Translations under genes and position numbers: made by a program
The notes under the pieces: generated by a model
Told to the model about the DNA's origin: nothing
Database searches by the model: none
What the model saw: the letters and a program-made list of their open reading frames with translations, nothing else
In this document: piece after piece, positions 39,161 to 47,172 of the stretch
How the letters are laid out: the number at the start of each line of letters is the position of its first letter
Position numbering within the stretch: position 1 is the first letter of the stretch
Source of the DNA: Mesorhizobium_K sp040049215
Lineage (GTDB): Bacteria; Pseudomonadota; Alphaproteobacteria; Rhizobiales; Rhizobiaceae
DNA: 64,000 nucleotides
Reading direction: 5' to 3'
NCBI RefSeq assembly: GCF_040049215.1
Contig: NZ_JBDZDN010000001.1
Location: 1,674,001-1,738,000, forward strand

Positions 39161-40342
39161 TTGACGCATATCGCCAAGGACATCGAACGCCCGCTCGGCC
39201 AGTCCGTCAGGACGCACGAGGCCTCTCGCGGTTTCTTGCCGCCCGCCCGCTCGCTTGCCCTCGGCATCGGCGTCGTTTGCATCGTTGCCGTTTCTGGCAC
39301 GATTGCGCTGCGTGACAGGCCTTTCCGCAACCCTGCCTTGTCGGTGACCGCAACGCCGGAGGTGGCGGAAGCAAAGCCGGCCGCAGCGCCGGCGCCCGAG
39401 GCGGCCCCGGCGACATCCATGCCCCAGGCGGCGGAGAAAAAGGATGGGCCATCGATCATCCGCGTCAACCCCGACAATGCGGCCAAGGGCAATGGCGTCA
39501 TCATCATCCGCGACCCGTCCGCGGTCGGCCAGAACCTCAGCATCGCGCATCTGCCCGACAGGGCGCTCATCGAGGAAAGCGAAAGCGGCCCGCTGCCGAT
39601 CCGCGCCGCCGACGGCCGCCGCCCGATGGACGTCTATGCGAGGCCCTGGTCGGGGGCGCGCGGCGCGCGCGTTGCAATCGTCATCGGGGGACTTGCCGTG
39701 TCGCAGACCGGCACGCAGGAGGCGATCGAGAAACTGCCCGCGGAGGTGACGCTAGCCTTCGCTTCCCAGGGCAATTCCATCGACCGCTGGATGCAGGCGG
39801 CGCGCCGCAAGGGCCACGAGATCCTGATGCAGGCGCCGCTGGAGCCGTTCGACTATCCCAAGGTCGATCCCGGCCGCAACACGCTAACGGTTGCCGCGTC
39901 GCCTGAGGAGAACCTCGACAGGCTGCGCTGGACCCTGTCGCGGACGACCAATTATACCGGCGTCATGAACTACATGGGCGCACGCTTCGTGGCCGACGCC
40001 AATGCGATGGCGCCCGTCATGGCCGAACTCGGCAGGCGCGGCCTGCTTTATCTCGACGACGGTTCGACGGCGCGGAGCGCGGCGTCCGACCTAGCGTTGA
40101 AGGATCGCGTGCCCTTCGCTTCCGGGGACACGATCATCGACGCGGAGCGCGATCGCGGCGCCATATTGAAGAAGCTCGACCAGCTCGAGGCGACGGCCCG
40201 CGCGAAGGGTTTCGCGCTCGGCACGGGCTCGGCCTTCGACGCAACGGTCGACGCCGTTACATCCTGGATCGCGGAGGCCAAGAAGCGCGGCGTCGAGATC
40301 GTCCCGGTTTCAGCCGTCGCAATCGATCCGGAGAAAGGCTGA
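39161..40342 (+). CDS. Divergent polysaccharide deacetylase (YibQ-like)
   Basis: A 393-residue protein, TTG start at 39161 (no better ATG; AGGTCGG lies upstream). A membrane anchor follows a 35-residue cytoplasmic leader (LALGIGVVCIVAVSGTIAL), then an Ala/Pro linker and the deacetylase-like barrel: ARVAIVIGGLAVSQTGTQEA, EVTLAFASQGNSIDRWMQAA, RRKGHEILMQAPLEPFDYP. The Asp-His-His of active NodB enzymes is partly missing, as in the YibQ/DUF610 group. The gene lies between ctpA and rppH, its usual place. Confidence 0.85.
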   Translation: MTHIAKDIERPLGQSVRTHEASRGFLPPARSLALGIGVVCIVAVSGTIALRDRPFRNPALSVTATPEVAEAKPAAAPAPEAAPATSMPQAAEKKDGPSIIRVNPDNAAKGNGVIIIRDPSAVGQNLSIAHLPDRALIEESESGPLPIRAADGRRPMDVYARPWSGARGARVAIVIGGLAVSQTGTQEAIEKLPAEVTLAFASQGNSIDRWMQAARRKGHEILMQAPLEPFDYPKVDPGRNTLTVAASPEENLDRLRWTLSRTTNYTGVMNYMGARFVADANAMAPVMAELGRRGLLYLDDGSTARSAASDLALKDRVPFASGDTIIDAERDRGAILKKLDQLEATARAKGFALGTGSAFDATVDAVTSWIAEAKKRGVEIVPVSAVAIDPEKG

Positions 40343-40344
40343 AC

Positions 40345-40866
40345 GTGGCGAAGAAGAAGCCAGTCGATCCCGAAACGCTGCCCTACCGGCCCTGCGTCGG
40401 CATGATGGTGCTCAACCGTGAAGGCCTCGTCTGGGTGGGGCATCGCATTTCGGAACCCGATGGCGAGATGGCCGGCTCCCGGCAGCTCTGGCAGATGCCG
40501 CAGGGCGGTATCGACAAGGGAGAGGACCCGCTGCCGGCGGCGAAGCGCGAGCTCTACGAGGAAACCGGCATGGAAAGCCTCGACCTCGTCGCCGAGGCGC
40601 CCGGCTGGATCAACTACGATTTGCCGGCGCATCTCGTCGGCACCGTCTGGAAAGGCAAATACCGCGGTCAGACCCAGAAATGGTTTGTGTTCCGCTTCTT
40701 CGGCGATTCCCGCGAGATCCGCGTCAACCCGCCGCCCGGCGGCCACGAGGCTGAATTCGACCGCTGGGACTGGCGCAGGATGGACGACCTGTCCGGCCTT
40801 GTCGTGCCGTTCAAGAAGAAGGTCTATGACGAGGTCGTCGCGACTTTCCGGCACCTGGCGGATTGA
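40345..40866 (+). CDS. rppH: RNA pyrophosphohydrolase
   Basis: A 173-residue Nudix hydrolase that converts 5'-triphosphate RNA to monophosphate and starts RNase E decay. Full Nudix box at about 54-76: GGIDKGEDPLPAAKRELYEE then TGM. Also PYRPCVGMMVLNREGLVWVG and YRGQTQKWFVFRFFGDSREI. Start GTG 40345 is only 2 bp after the deacetylase stop. Length is typical. Confidence 0.96.
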   Translation: MAKKKPVDPETLPYRPCVGMMVLNREGLVWVGHRISEPDGEMAGSRQLWQMPQGGIDKGEDPLPAAKRELYEETGMESLDLVAEAPGWINYDLPAHLVGTVWKGKYRGQTQKWFVFRFFGDSREIRVNPPPGGHEAEFDRWDWRRMDDLSGLVVPFKKKVYDEVVATFRHLAD

Positions 40867-40876
40867 GCGTCACACC

Positions 40877-41218
40877 ATGCGGTCGGTCGATAACGAGACA
40901 ATGCCGATGAAAACGGCTCCCGAGGTGCATTCGGCAATCATGGTCATTGTCGATGATCGGCGCATCGCGGCAGCGAAAAGCGACTATGACTGGAAAGTAT
41001 GCGTGCGAGCGGTCGCGGCCGCCGCGGCGCTGATCCAGGGCGTTCCGGTCGCAGGAACGCCCCGCGAATATTGTGGCGCAGTGCTATCGGGGTTGCAGAA
41101 GCTCTTCGACGACTATTACGATGTCGACGGCGAGTACACGTCAGGAAGATCCGATATCGGAACGATCATCAGCCGGATCGAAAGCTTGGAGAAAAGCTTG
41201 CCCATCCTCGCAAGTTGA
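40877..41218 (+). CDS. Hypothetical protein between rppH and alr
   Basis: A 113-residue protein with a mixed sequence: VHSAIMVIVDDRRIAAAKSD, then a helix CVRAVAAAAALIQGVPVAGT, and a final DIGTIISRIESLEKSLPI. ATG 40877 is chosen; ATG 40901 (MPMKTAPEVH) is also possible. No family is recognised. It lies 10 bp after rppH and the alr ATG follows its stop immediately, so co-transcription is likely. Probably soluble. Confidence 0.65.
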   Translation: MRSVDNETMPMKTAPEVHSAIMVIVDDRRIAAAKSDYDWKVCVRAVAAAAALIQGVPVAGTPREYCGAVLSGLQKLFDDYYDVDGEYTSGRSDIGTIISRIESLEKSLPILAS

Positions 41219-42337
41219 ATGATACGCATGCGAGACCTACCGCAAGGCCCAACCCTCGAACAGGCCGGCGCCGTCCTCACCATCGATCTTGGCGCCATCC
41301 GCGGAAATTACCGGGCGCTGAGGGACAGGCTCGACTGCGCGACCTGCTCCGCCGTCGTCAAGGCGGACGGCTATGGGCTCGGCGCGGCGGAGGTCGCTTC
41401 CGCCCTTCGCACGGAAGGCTGCAAGGTCTTCTTCGTCGCTCATGCGGCCGAGGGAATTTCGCTTCGCCAGACGCTCGGCGGCGGGCCTGAAATCTATGTG
41501 CTCAACGGTGTCCATCCCGGCGCCGAGGACGATTGCGCGACAGCCGGGCTGACGGCCGTCGCAAACAGTACGGCGCAGCTTGCCGCCTGGCGGGCCGCCG
41601 CGCAGAGGCGAGCGCAGAGACTGTCGGTCGCCGTGCAGGTCGACAGCGGCATGTCGCGGCTTGGCATGGCGCCTGTGGAAATCGAAAACATCGATCGCAC
41701 CGCTTTCGAGGGCCTCGACCTCAAGCTTGTGATGAGCCATCTGGCCTGCGCCGACGAGCCGGCCAATCCGGCGAACGAAATGCAGCGAGAGGCCTTCGAC
41801 GCGCTGCGGCGCAAGCTTCCGCCGGCGCCGGCGTCGCTCGTCAATTCCTCTGGCATCTTCCTCGGCGGCGCATTCCATCATGATCTAGCCCGCCCCGGCG
41901 CCGCGCTCTATGGCGTGAACCCGACGCCGGGGGAGCGCAATCCGATGCTTCAGGTGGTGCGTCTGGAGGCGAAGGTCATCCAAACCCGGGACCTCGCTGC
42001 CGGCATAGGCGTCGGCTACGGATATTCTTTCCGGACCGAAATGCCGCTTCGGGCGGCAACCATCGCGCTCGGCTATGCCGACGGCTGGCCACGCCGCGCG
42101 TCCGCCGCGGCCTGGTACGGCGGCAAAAAGCTTCCCTTCGCCGGCCGCGTTTCGATGGACAGCATCGTTCTCGACGTTTCCGCGCTGGCCCCCGACGAAT
42201 TGCAGCCAGGCGATCTCGTCGAGCTGATCGGAAGCCGCCAGACGGTCGACGACCTGGCCATGCTGTCCGGCACCATCGGCTATGAGATACTGACGGGTCT
42301 TGGCCGCCGCTTCCATCGCCGCTACGAAGGCAGTTGA
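41219..42337 (+). CDS. Alanine racemase
   Basis: A 372-residue PLP enzyme that interconverts L- and D-alanine. PLP Lys 48 in CSAVVKADGYGLGAAEVASA; Tyr base region in GVGYGYSFRTEMPLRAATIA; VQVDSGMSRLGMAPVEI and C-terminal domain YGGKKLPFAGRVSMDSIVLD. Immediate downstream dadA suggests that this is the catabolic paralogue (DadX-like) feeding D-alanine to the dehydrogenase, though it may also supply wall D-alanine. No gene symbol is assigned since alr and dadX cannot be told apart here. Confidence 0.95.
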   Translation: MIRMRDLPQGPTLEQAGAVLTIDLGAIRGNYRALRDRLDCATCSAVVKADGYGLGAAEVASALRTEGCKVFFVAHAAEGISLRQTLGGGPEIYVLNGVHPGAEDDCATAGLTAVANSTAQLAAWRAAAQRRAQRLSVAVQVDSGMSRLGMAPVEIENIDRTAFEGLDLKLVMSHLACADEPANPANEMQREAFDALRRKLPPAPASLVNSSGIFLGGAFHHDLARPGAALYGVNPTPGERNPMLQVVRLEAKVIQTRDLAAGIGVGYGYSFRTEMPLRAATIALGYADGWPRRASAAAWYGGKKLPFAGRVSMDSIVLDVSALAPDELQPGDLVELIGSRQTVDDLAMLSGTIGYEILTGLGRRFHRRYEGS

Positions 42338-42370
42338 CCGCTTCGGGCCGCGGCGCAGGGGAAAATTGAA

Positions 42371-43630
42371 ATGAAGGTGCTGGTGCTTGGGGCGGGGGTG
42401 ATCGGCGTTACCACGGCCTACTACCTCAACGAGGCCGGCCACGAGGTCACCGTGCTCGACCGCCAGGTCGGCCCGGCCATGGAGACAAGCTTCGCGAACG
42501 CGGGCGAGATCTCGCCCGGCTACGCCTCCCCCTGGGCCGGACCGGGAATACCCGTCAAGGCGATCAAGTGGCTGCTGATGCGCCACGGTCCGCTGGCGGT
42601 GCGGCCGCGCATGGAAATGGCCATGTGGGTTTGGCTGGCGCGCATGCTGCGCAACTGCACGTCGAGCCGCTACGCCATCAACAAGGCGCGCATGGTGCCG
42701 CTCGCGGAATACAGCCGTGACTGCCTGCGTATCCTGCGCGAGCAGACCGGCATCGCCTATGACGAGCGCAGCCGCGGAACGCTGCAACTGTTCCGCACGC
42801 AAGCCCAGGTCGACGGCACCGGCGGCGACGTGGAGGTGCTGAAACAATTCGGCGTGCCGTTCGAGCTTCTCGATGCCGCCGGCTGCATCGAAGCCGAGCC
42901 GGCGCTGGCGCGCGTGCGCGAAAAGGTCAAGGGCGGGCTGAGGCTTCCCGGCGACGAGACGGGCGACTGCAAGCTGTTCACCGAGCGGCTGGCCGCAATC
43001 TGCAAGGAGCGCGGCGTCACATTCCGCTTCGGAGTGGAGACCGGAAAGCTGTGGCGCAACGACCCCGACACCGAAGTGGCGGGGATCGAAGTTGGCGGAA
43101 AGATCATCAAGGCCGATGCCTATGTGATGGCACTCGGCAGCTATTCGGCGCGCTGGATGCGCAAGCGCCACGTCCCCATCCCGGTCTATCCGATCAAAGG
43201 CTATTCGCTCACCTTTCCCGTCGCTAATGCAGATGCCGCCCCGGTCTCGACGGTGATGGACGAGAGCTACAAGGTTGCGATCACGCGGCTCGGCGACCGC
43301 ATCCGGGTTGGCGGGACGGCCGAGGTTTCGGGCTATGACCTGACCTTGCACGAATCGCGCCGCGCCACGCTGGAACATTCGGTCGGCGACCTGTTTCCCG
43401 ATGCCGGTCCGGTCAAGGAGGCGACGTTCTGGTGCGGACTGAGGCCGATGACGCCCGACGGCCCGCCCATCATCGGGCCGACCCGGTACAAAAACCTCTT
43501 CGTCAATACCGGTCACGGAACCCTGGGCTGGACCATGGCATGCGGCTCCGGAAAGGTGCTGGCCGACATCATGTCCGGCCGGCCACCCGACATCGATGCC
43601 AGCGAACTCGGCATGCAACGCTATCGTTGA
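42371..43630 (+). CDS. dadA: D-amino acid dehydrogenase
   Basis: A 419-residue FAD enzyme that oxidises D-alanine to pyruvate at the membrane. FAD fold KVLVLGAGVIGVTTAYYLNE, then HEVTVLDRQVGPAMETSFAN and GEISPGYASPWAGPGIPVKA, all DadA marks. C-terminal RPMTPDGPPIIGPTRYKNLF and NTGHGTLGWTMACGSGKVLA. 34 bp after the racemase gene, forming the usual alanine catabolic pair. Confidence 0.95.
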   Translation: MKVLVLGAGVIGVTTAYYLNEAGHEVTVLDRQVGPAMETSFANAGEISPGYASPWAGPGIPVKAIKWLLMRHGPLAVRPRMEMAMWVWLARMLRNCTSSRYAINKARMVPLAEYSRDCLRILREQTGIAYDERSRGTLQLFRTQAQVDGTGGDVEVLKQFGVPFELLDAAGCIEAEPALARVREKVKGGLRLPGDETGDCKLFTERLAAICKERGVTFRFGVETGKLWRNDPDTEVAGIEVGGKIIKADAYVMALGSYSARWMRKRHVPIPVYPIKGYSLTFPVANADAAPVSTVMDESYKVAITRLGDRIRVGGTAEVSGYDLTLHESRRATLEHSVGDLFPDAGPVKEATFWCGLRPMTPDGPPIIGPTRYKNLFVNTGHGTLGWTMACGSGKVLADIMSGRPPDIDASELGMQRYR

Positions 43631-43711
43631 GGCCGGGGACCATTTCACGTTCATGTGAAACCTATTGGCGCTTGGCGCGTTATCGATCCGACCCAACACG
43701 GAGAAACCACC

Positions 43712-44155
43712 ATGGCCAATCCTGCTCGCGTACCGGATCCAAGGACGGATCCGCTTAATCCCGCGCCCCCGGCCGGGGCCGATCCCTTCACCCCCGGCGC
43801 CCGCAACCCCGCGAACTCGTCCGATCCGCGAGTCGTCAATCGCATCGAAACGCGCAGCGGCGGCAGCAGCGTGCTGATCGCGGCGATCGTGCTGGTGCTT
43901 GCGGTCATCGCCTATTTCGTCTTCGCGCCGGGTTCCGACAACGCCCCGGTCGAACCGGCGACAACCACAACCGAACCGGCAGCGCCCGCGCCTGACGCAA
44001 CGGCTCCGGCGCCCGACGCAACGGCTCCGGCGGCCCCCGCCGATCCGGCGACGCCGGCACCTGACGCGACAGCGCCTGCTGCTCCCGCCGATCCGGCAGC
44101 CCCCGCGCCCGATGCAGCGGCTCCCGCTCCGGCGGAGCCGGCGCCGGCTCAGTAG
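43712..44155 (+). CDS. Membrane protein with Ala/Pro/Asp repeat tail
   Basis: A 147-residue protein with a 55-residue cytoplasmic N-terminus, one membrane segment (SSVLIAAIVLVLAVIAYFVF) and a C-terminal low-complexity tail of repeated PAPDATAPA/APADPA units ending PAQ. The tail would lie outside the membrane. Start 43712 follows GGAGAAACCACC. Similar short proteins are frequent in rhizobia; function unknown. A strong terminator follows. Confidence 0.7.
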   Translation: MANPARVPDPRTDPLNPAPPAGADPFTPGARNPANSSDPRVVNRIETRSGGSSVLIAAIVLVLAVIAYFVFAPGSDNAPVEPATTTTEPAAPAPDATAPAPDATAPAAPADPATPAPDATAPAAPADPAAPAPDAAAPAPAEPAPAQ

Positions 44156-44173
44156 GCGACACGCACCTCCCGG

Positions 44174-44203
44174 AAATGGCCCGCTTCGGCGGGCCATTTT
44201 TTT
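44174..44203 (+). terminator. Intrinsic terminator
   Basis: AAATGGCCCGC, loop TTCG, GCGGGCCATTT, then a T run: an 11-bp stem with a seven-T tail, 18 bp after the repeat-tail gene. Confidence 0.92.
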
Positions 44204-44332
44204 GCGGGCAGGCATGGTCACACAACCGGCATGCCTGGCCGATAGGATTCCGATAGTATGCCCGGGCATTGACAACGGGGACCTCCTCCTCCACCTCATG
44301 CCCGAAGCTTTCGAGACCAGAGGCGGCCGGTA

Positions 44333-45583
44333 ATGACCGGGTATTTTTCGTCACCCTTCCCGCGCAGGCGGTCCGTCGGCGTCGACGTCGGCGGCGTCAT
44401 GGTGGGCGGCGGCTGGCCCGTCGTCGTGCAGTCGATGACCAACACGGATACCGCCGACATCGACATGACGGTGGCTCAGGTCGCGGCCCTGCATCGCGCC
44501 GGCTCCGAGATCGTGCGCATCACCGTCGACCGCGACGAGGCCGCGGCGGCTGTTCCCCGCATCAGGGATCGCCTCGACCGGCTCGGCGTCGCGGTGCCGC
44601 TCGTGGGTGACTTCCACTATATCGGTCACCGGCTGCTTGCGGACCATCCGGGCTGCGCCGAGGCGCTGGCGAAATACCGCATCAATCCCGGCAATGTCGG
44701 CTTCAAGGAGAAGAAGGACCGGCAGTTCGCGGAGATCGTCGAGATGGCGATCCGCCACGGCAAGCCGGTGCGCATCGGCGTCAACTGGGGCTCGCTCGAC
44801 CAGCAGCTGCTGACCCGGCTGATGGACGAGAACCGGAAGCGGGGTTCGCCGCTGACGGCTGTGCAGGTCATGCACGAGGCGATCGTGCAGTCGGCGCTGC
44901 TGTCGGCGGAAGCCGCCGAGCAGATCGGCCTGCCCCGCGACCGCATCATCCTCTCGGCCAAGGTCAGCGGCGTACAGGACCTGGTCGCCGTCTACACCGA
45001 ACTCGCGCGGCGTTCCGATCACGCGCTGCATCTTGGCCTGACCGAGGCAGGCATGGGGTCGAAGGGCATCGTCGCCTCGTCGGCCGCCATGGGCATCCTG
45101 CTCCAGCAGGGCATCGGCGACACGATCCGCGTCTCGCTGACGCCCGAGCCCGGCGGCGACCGCACCCGCGAGGTGCAGGTGGCGCAGGAACTGCTTCAGA
45201 CCATGGGCTTTCGCCAATTCGTGCCGATCGTCGCGGCCTGCCCCGGTTGCGGCCGCACCACGTCGACCGTGTTCCAGGAACTGGCGCAGAACATCCAGGA
45301 AGACATCCGCCGCAACATGCCCGTCTGGCGCGAAAAATATCCGGGCGTCGAGGTGCTTAAGGTCGCCGTGATGGGCTGCATCGTCAACGGACCTGGCGAA
45401 TCCAAGCATGCCGATATCGGCATCTCGCTGCCTGGCACCGGCGAGACGCCGACCGCCCCCGTCTTCATCGACGGCAGGAAGGCCGCAACGCTGCGCGGTC
45501 CGGCAATCGCCGAGGATTTCCAGAAGATGGTCGCCGACTATATCGAGCAGCGTTTCGGGCGCGGCAGGGCGGCTGCGGAGTAG
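44333..45583 (+). CDS. ispG: 4-hydroxy-3-methylbut-2-enyl diphosphate synthase
   Basis: A 416-residue enzyme of the MEP isoprenoid pathway. [4Fe-4S] ligands are visible in AACPGCGRTTSTVFQELAQN (two Cys) and VMGCIVNGPGESKHADIGIS (third Cys). Also VVVQSMTNTDTADIDMTVAQ and the LVGDFHYIGHRLLADHPGCA substrate region and INPGNVGFKEKKD. All typical of bacterial IspG/GcpE. The gene is followed 2 bp later by a lytic transglycosylase gene. Confidence 0.97.
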   Translation: MTGYFSSPFPRRRSVGVDVGGVMVGGGWPVVVQSMTNTDTADIDMTVAQVAALHRAGSEIVRITVDRDEAAAAVPRIRDRLDRLGVAVPLVGDFHYIGHRLLADHPGCAEALAKYRINPGNVGFKEKKDRQFAEIVEMAIRHGKPVRIGVNWGSLDQQLLTRLMDENRKRGSPLTAVQVMHEAIVQSALLSAEAAEQIGLPRDRIILSAKVSGVQDLVAVYTELARRSDHALHLGLTEAGMGSKGIVASSAAMGILLQQGIGDTIRVSLTPEPGGDRTREVQVAQELLQTMGFRQFVPIVAACPGCGRTTSTVFQELAQNIQEDIRRNMPVWREKYPGVEVLKVAVMGCIVNGPGESKHADIGISLPGTGETPTAPVFIDGRKAATLRGPAIAEDFQKMVADYIEQRFGRGRAAAE

Positions 45584-45585
45584 CC

Positions 45586-46452
45586 ATGTCCGGGCTTCGG
45601 CAGGCGGCTCTTGCGCTGCTGTGCTCGGCGCTGGTTTGGTCTGCGAGGCCTGGCCCGGCGCTTGCCGATCCGCCGGGCCGTTCGCTGCCGGTCACCCTCG
45701 GCCGTATCTGCGCCATCGTCGAGCGCGAAGCCGACAGGAACGCCATCCCGCGCGATTTCTTTGCCCGGCTGATTTTCAAGGAAAGCCGTTTCGATCCCGC
45801 CGCCGTCAGCCCGGCGGGAGCCGAGGGCATCGCGCAGTTCATGCCGGGCACGGCTGCGATGCGCGGCCTCGACGACAGTTTCGACATCGACAAGGCGTTG
45901 CCGGCTTCGGCGAAATATCTCGGCGAGCTGAAGACCGGCTTCGGCAATCTCGGCCTCGCCGCCGCGGCCTACAATGCGGGGGAGGCGCGGGTGACGCGCT
46001 GGCTGGCCTCCGGCGGTTTCCTGCCGATCGAGACCGAGAACTACGTGCTCGACATCATGGGCGAGCCGGCGGACGTTTTCACCGACGCCAACTATGCCGG
46101 CACGGTGCAGCCGCTGCATCCCACGCTGAAGTTCGGCGAAGCCTGCCGCAAGCTGCCGGTGACCATGAGCGAGGTCGTCGCCATGTCCACCGTGCAGCTC
46201 AAGCCCTGGGGCGTGCAGGTCGCGGGCAACATGCGCCGCGCCGTCGCCATCCGCCAATGGCAGCGCGTCAAGGCGCGCTTCCCGGCGCTGCTTTCCGGGC
46301 ATGAGCCTGCTGTGAGCCGGGTGCGCCCGGCATCCGGGCCGCGCCGCATCTACGCCGTGCGCATCGGCGCCGAATCACGCAAGGAGGCAGACGGCATCTG
46401 CGGCAAGCTGCGCCAGGCCGGCGGGTTCTGCGTGGTGCTGAAGAACAGGTAG
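45586..46452 (+). CDS. Lytic transglycosylase domain protein
   Basis: A 288-residue exported protein with signal peptide LALLCSALVWSARPGPALA. The SLT domain runs about 40-170: Glu in LIFKESRFDPAAVSPAGAEG, then IAQFMPGTAAMRGL, and AAAAYNAGEARVTRWL. The C-terminal 70 residues are SPOR-like (RRIYAVRIGAESRKEADGIC). It cleaves peptidoglycan between MurNAc and GlcNAc. Only 2 bp after ispG. Confidence 0.88.
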   Translation: MSGLRQAALALLCSALVWSARPGPALADPPGRSLPVTLGRICAIVEREADRNAIPRDFFARLIFKESRFDPAAVSPAGAEGIAQFMPGTAAMRGLDDSFDIDKALPASAKYLGELKTGFGNLGLAAAAYNAGEARVTRWLASGGFLPIETENYVLDIMGEPADVFTDANYAGTVQPLHPTLKFGEACRKLPVTMSEVVAMSTVQLKPWGVQVAGNMRRAVAIRQWQRVKARFPALLSGHEPAVSRVRPASGPRRIYAVRIGAESRKEADGICGKLRQAGGFCVVLKNR

Positions 46453-46518
46453 ACCCTTCCTGCTTGGCAGCGTCATGACAGTGGTGCTATCTTGTATTGA
46501 CGCCGGAGAAATACGACC

Positions 46519-46761
46519 ATGAACCTGCAGATCAGGGACCCGAGAGCTCATGAGCTCGGCAGACGGCTGGCCGAGAAACGCAAGGTCACCATGACGGATG
46601 CGGTGATCGATGCGCTGGAGGCAGAATTGCGCCGGGAAAGCGAAGACACTCCGCTGGCCGAAAGGCTGGCTGGCATCGCGAGGGACCTACGTTCCAAGGC
46701 GAAGCCGGGCGGCCGCGACATGAGCAAAGAGGAGATCGATGCCATGTGGGGCCATTCCTGA
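46519..46761 (+). CDS. VapB-type antitoxin
   Basis: An 80-residue antitoxin of the Rv0623-like (PSK operon) family: a short strand MNLQIRDPRAHELGRRLAEK, helix VTMTDAVIDALEAELRRE, and a C-terminal toxin-binding tail ending EEIDAMWGHS. This is the layout of RHH-type VapB antitoxins. Its stop overlaps the toxin ATG (TGATG at 46759). The toxin is broken, so the antitoxin may be kept for other use or be under loss. Confidence 0.88.
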   Translation: MNLQIRDPRAHELGRRLAEKRKVTMTDAVIDALEAELRRESEDTPLAERLAGIARDLRSKAKPGGRDMSKEEIDAMWGHS

Positions 46762-47153
46762 TGTTCGTAGACACCTCGGTCGTGGTCGCGATCCTGTCCG
46801 GGTAAGCAGATTCAACTGAGCTTGCGCGGCGGATCGAGACGGCGCCGGGCAATATCACCTCGGCTCTGGTGGTTCTCGAGGCGGTCATGCGGCTTTCGAC
46901 GAAGCTGGCAATAGCGCCGCTCGAAGTCGAAGCGGCGGTCGCCGCCTTCCTGGCCGAGGCGCGGATCGAGATCGTGCCGATCGGCAGTGCGGCCGCAGGG
47001 CTGGCCGTGAAAGCCTTCTCGGACTACGGCAAGGGACGCGGGCATCCCGCCCAGCACAACCTTGCCGATTGCCTGTCCTACGCCTGCGCGAAGGAACACA
47101 GCGTGCCGCTTCTCTACAAGGGCGACGACTTCTCCCGCACCGATCTGGGTTGA
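46761..47153 (+). pseudogene. VapC (PIN) toxin with early stop codon
   Basis: The frame reads MFVDTSVVVAILSG, then TAA at 46803-46805, and continues in the same frame ADSTELARRI, LEAVMRLSTKLAIA, HNLADCLSYACAKE and GDDFSRTDLG to TGA 47151-47153. The Asp, Glu and later Asp of the PIN active site are otherwise all present, and the usual residue at the stop is Glu (GEADS), so a single G-to-T change explains it. Initiation at an internal ATG (46887) would make a protein without the first catalytic Asp. Confidence 0.85.
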
Positions 47154-47172
47154 GGATCTGGGCTGAGACCGG

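Noticed and set aside
41885..44299. 804-codon minus frame opposite alr, dadA and the repeat-tail gene
   Set aside because: Arg/His/Gly-rich antisense shadow of established genes.
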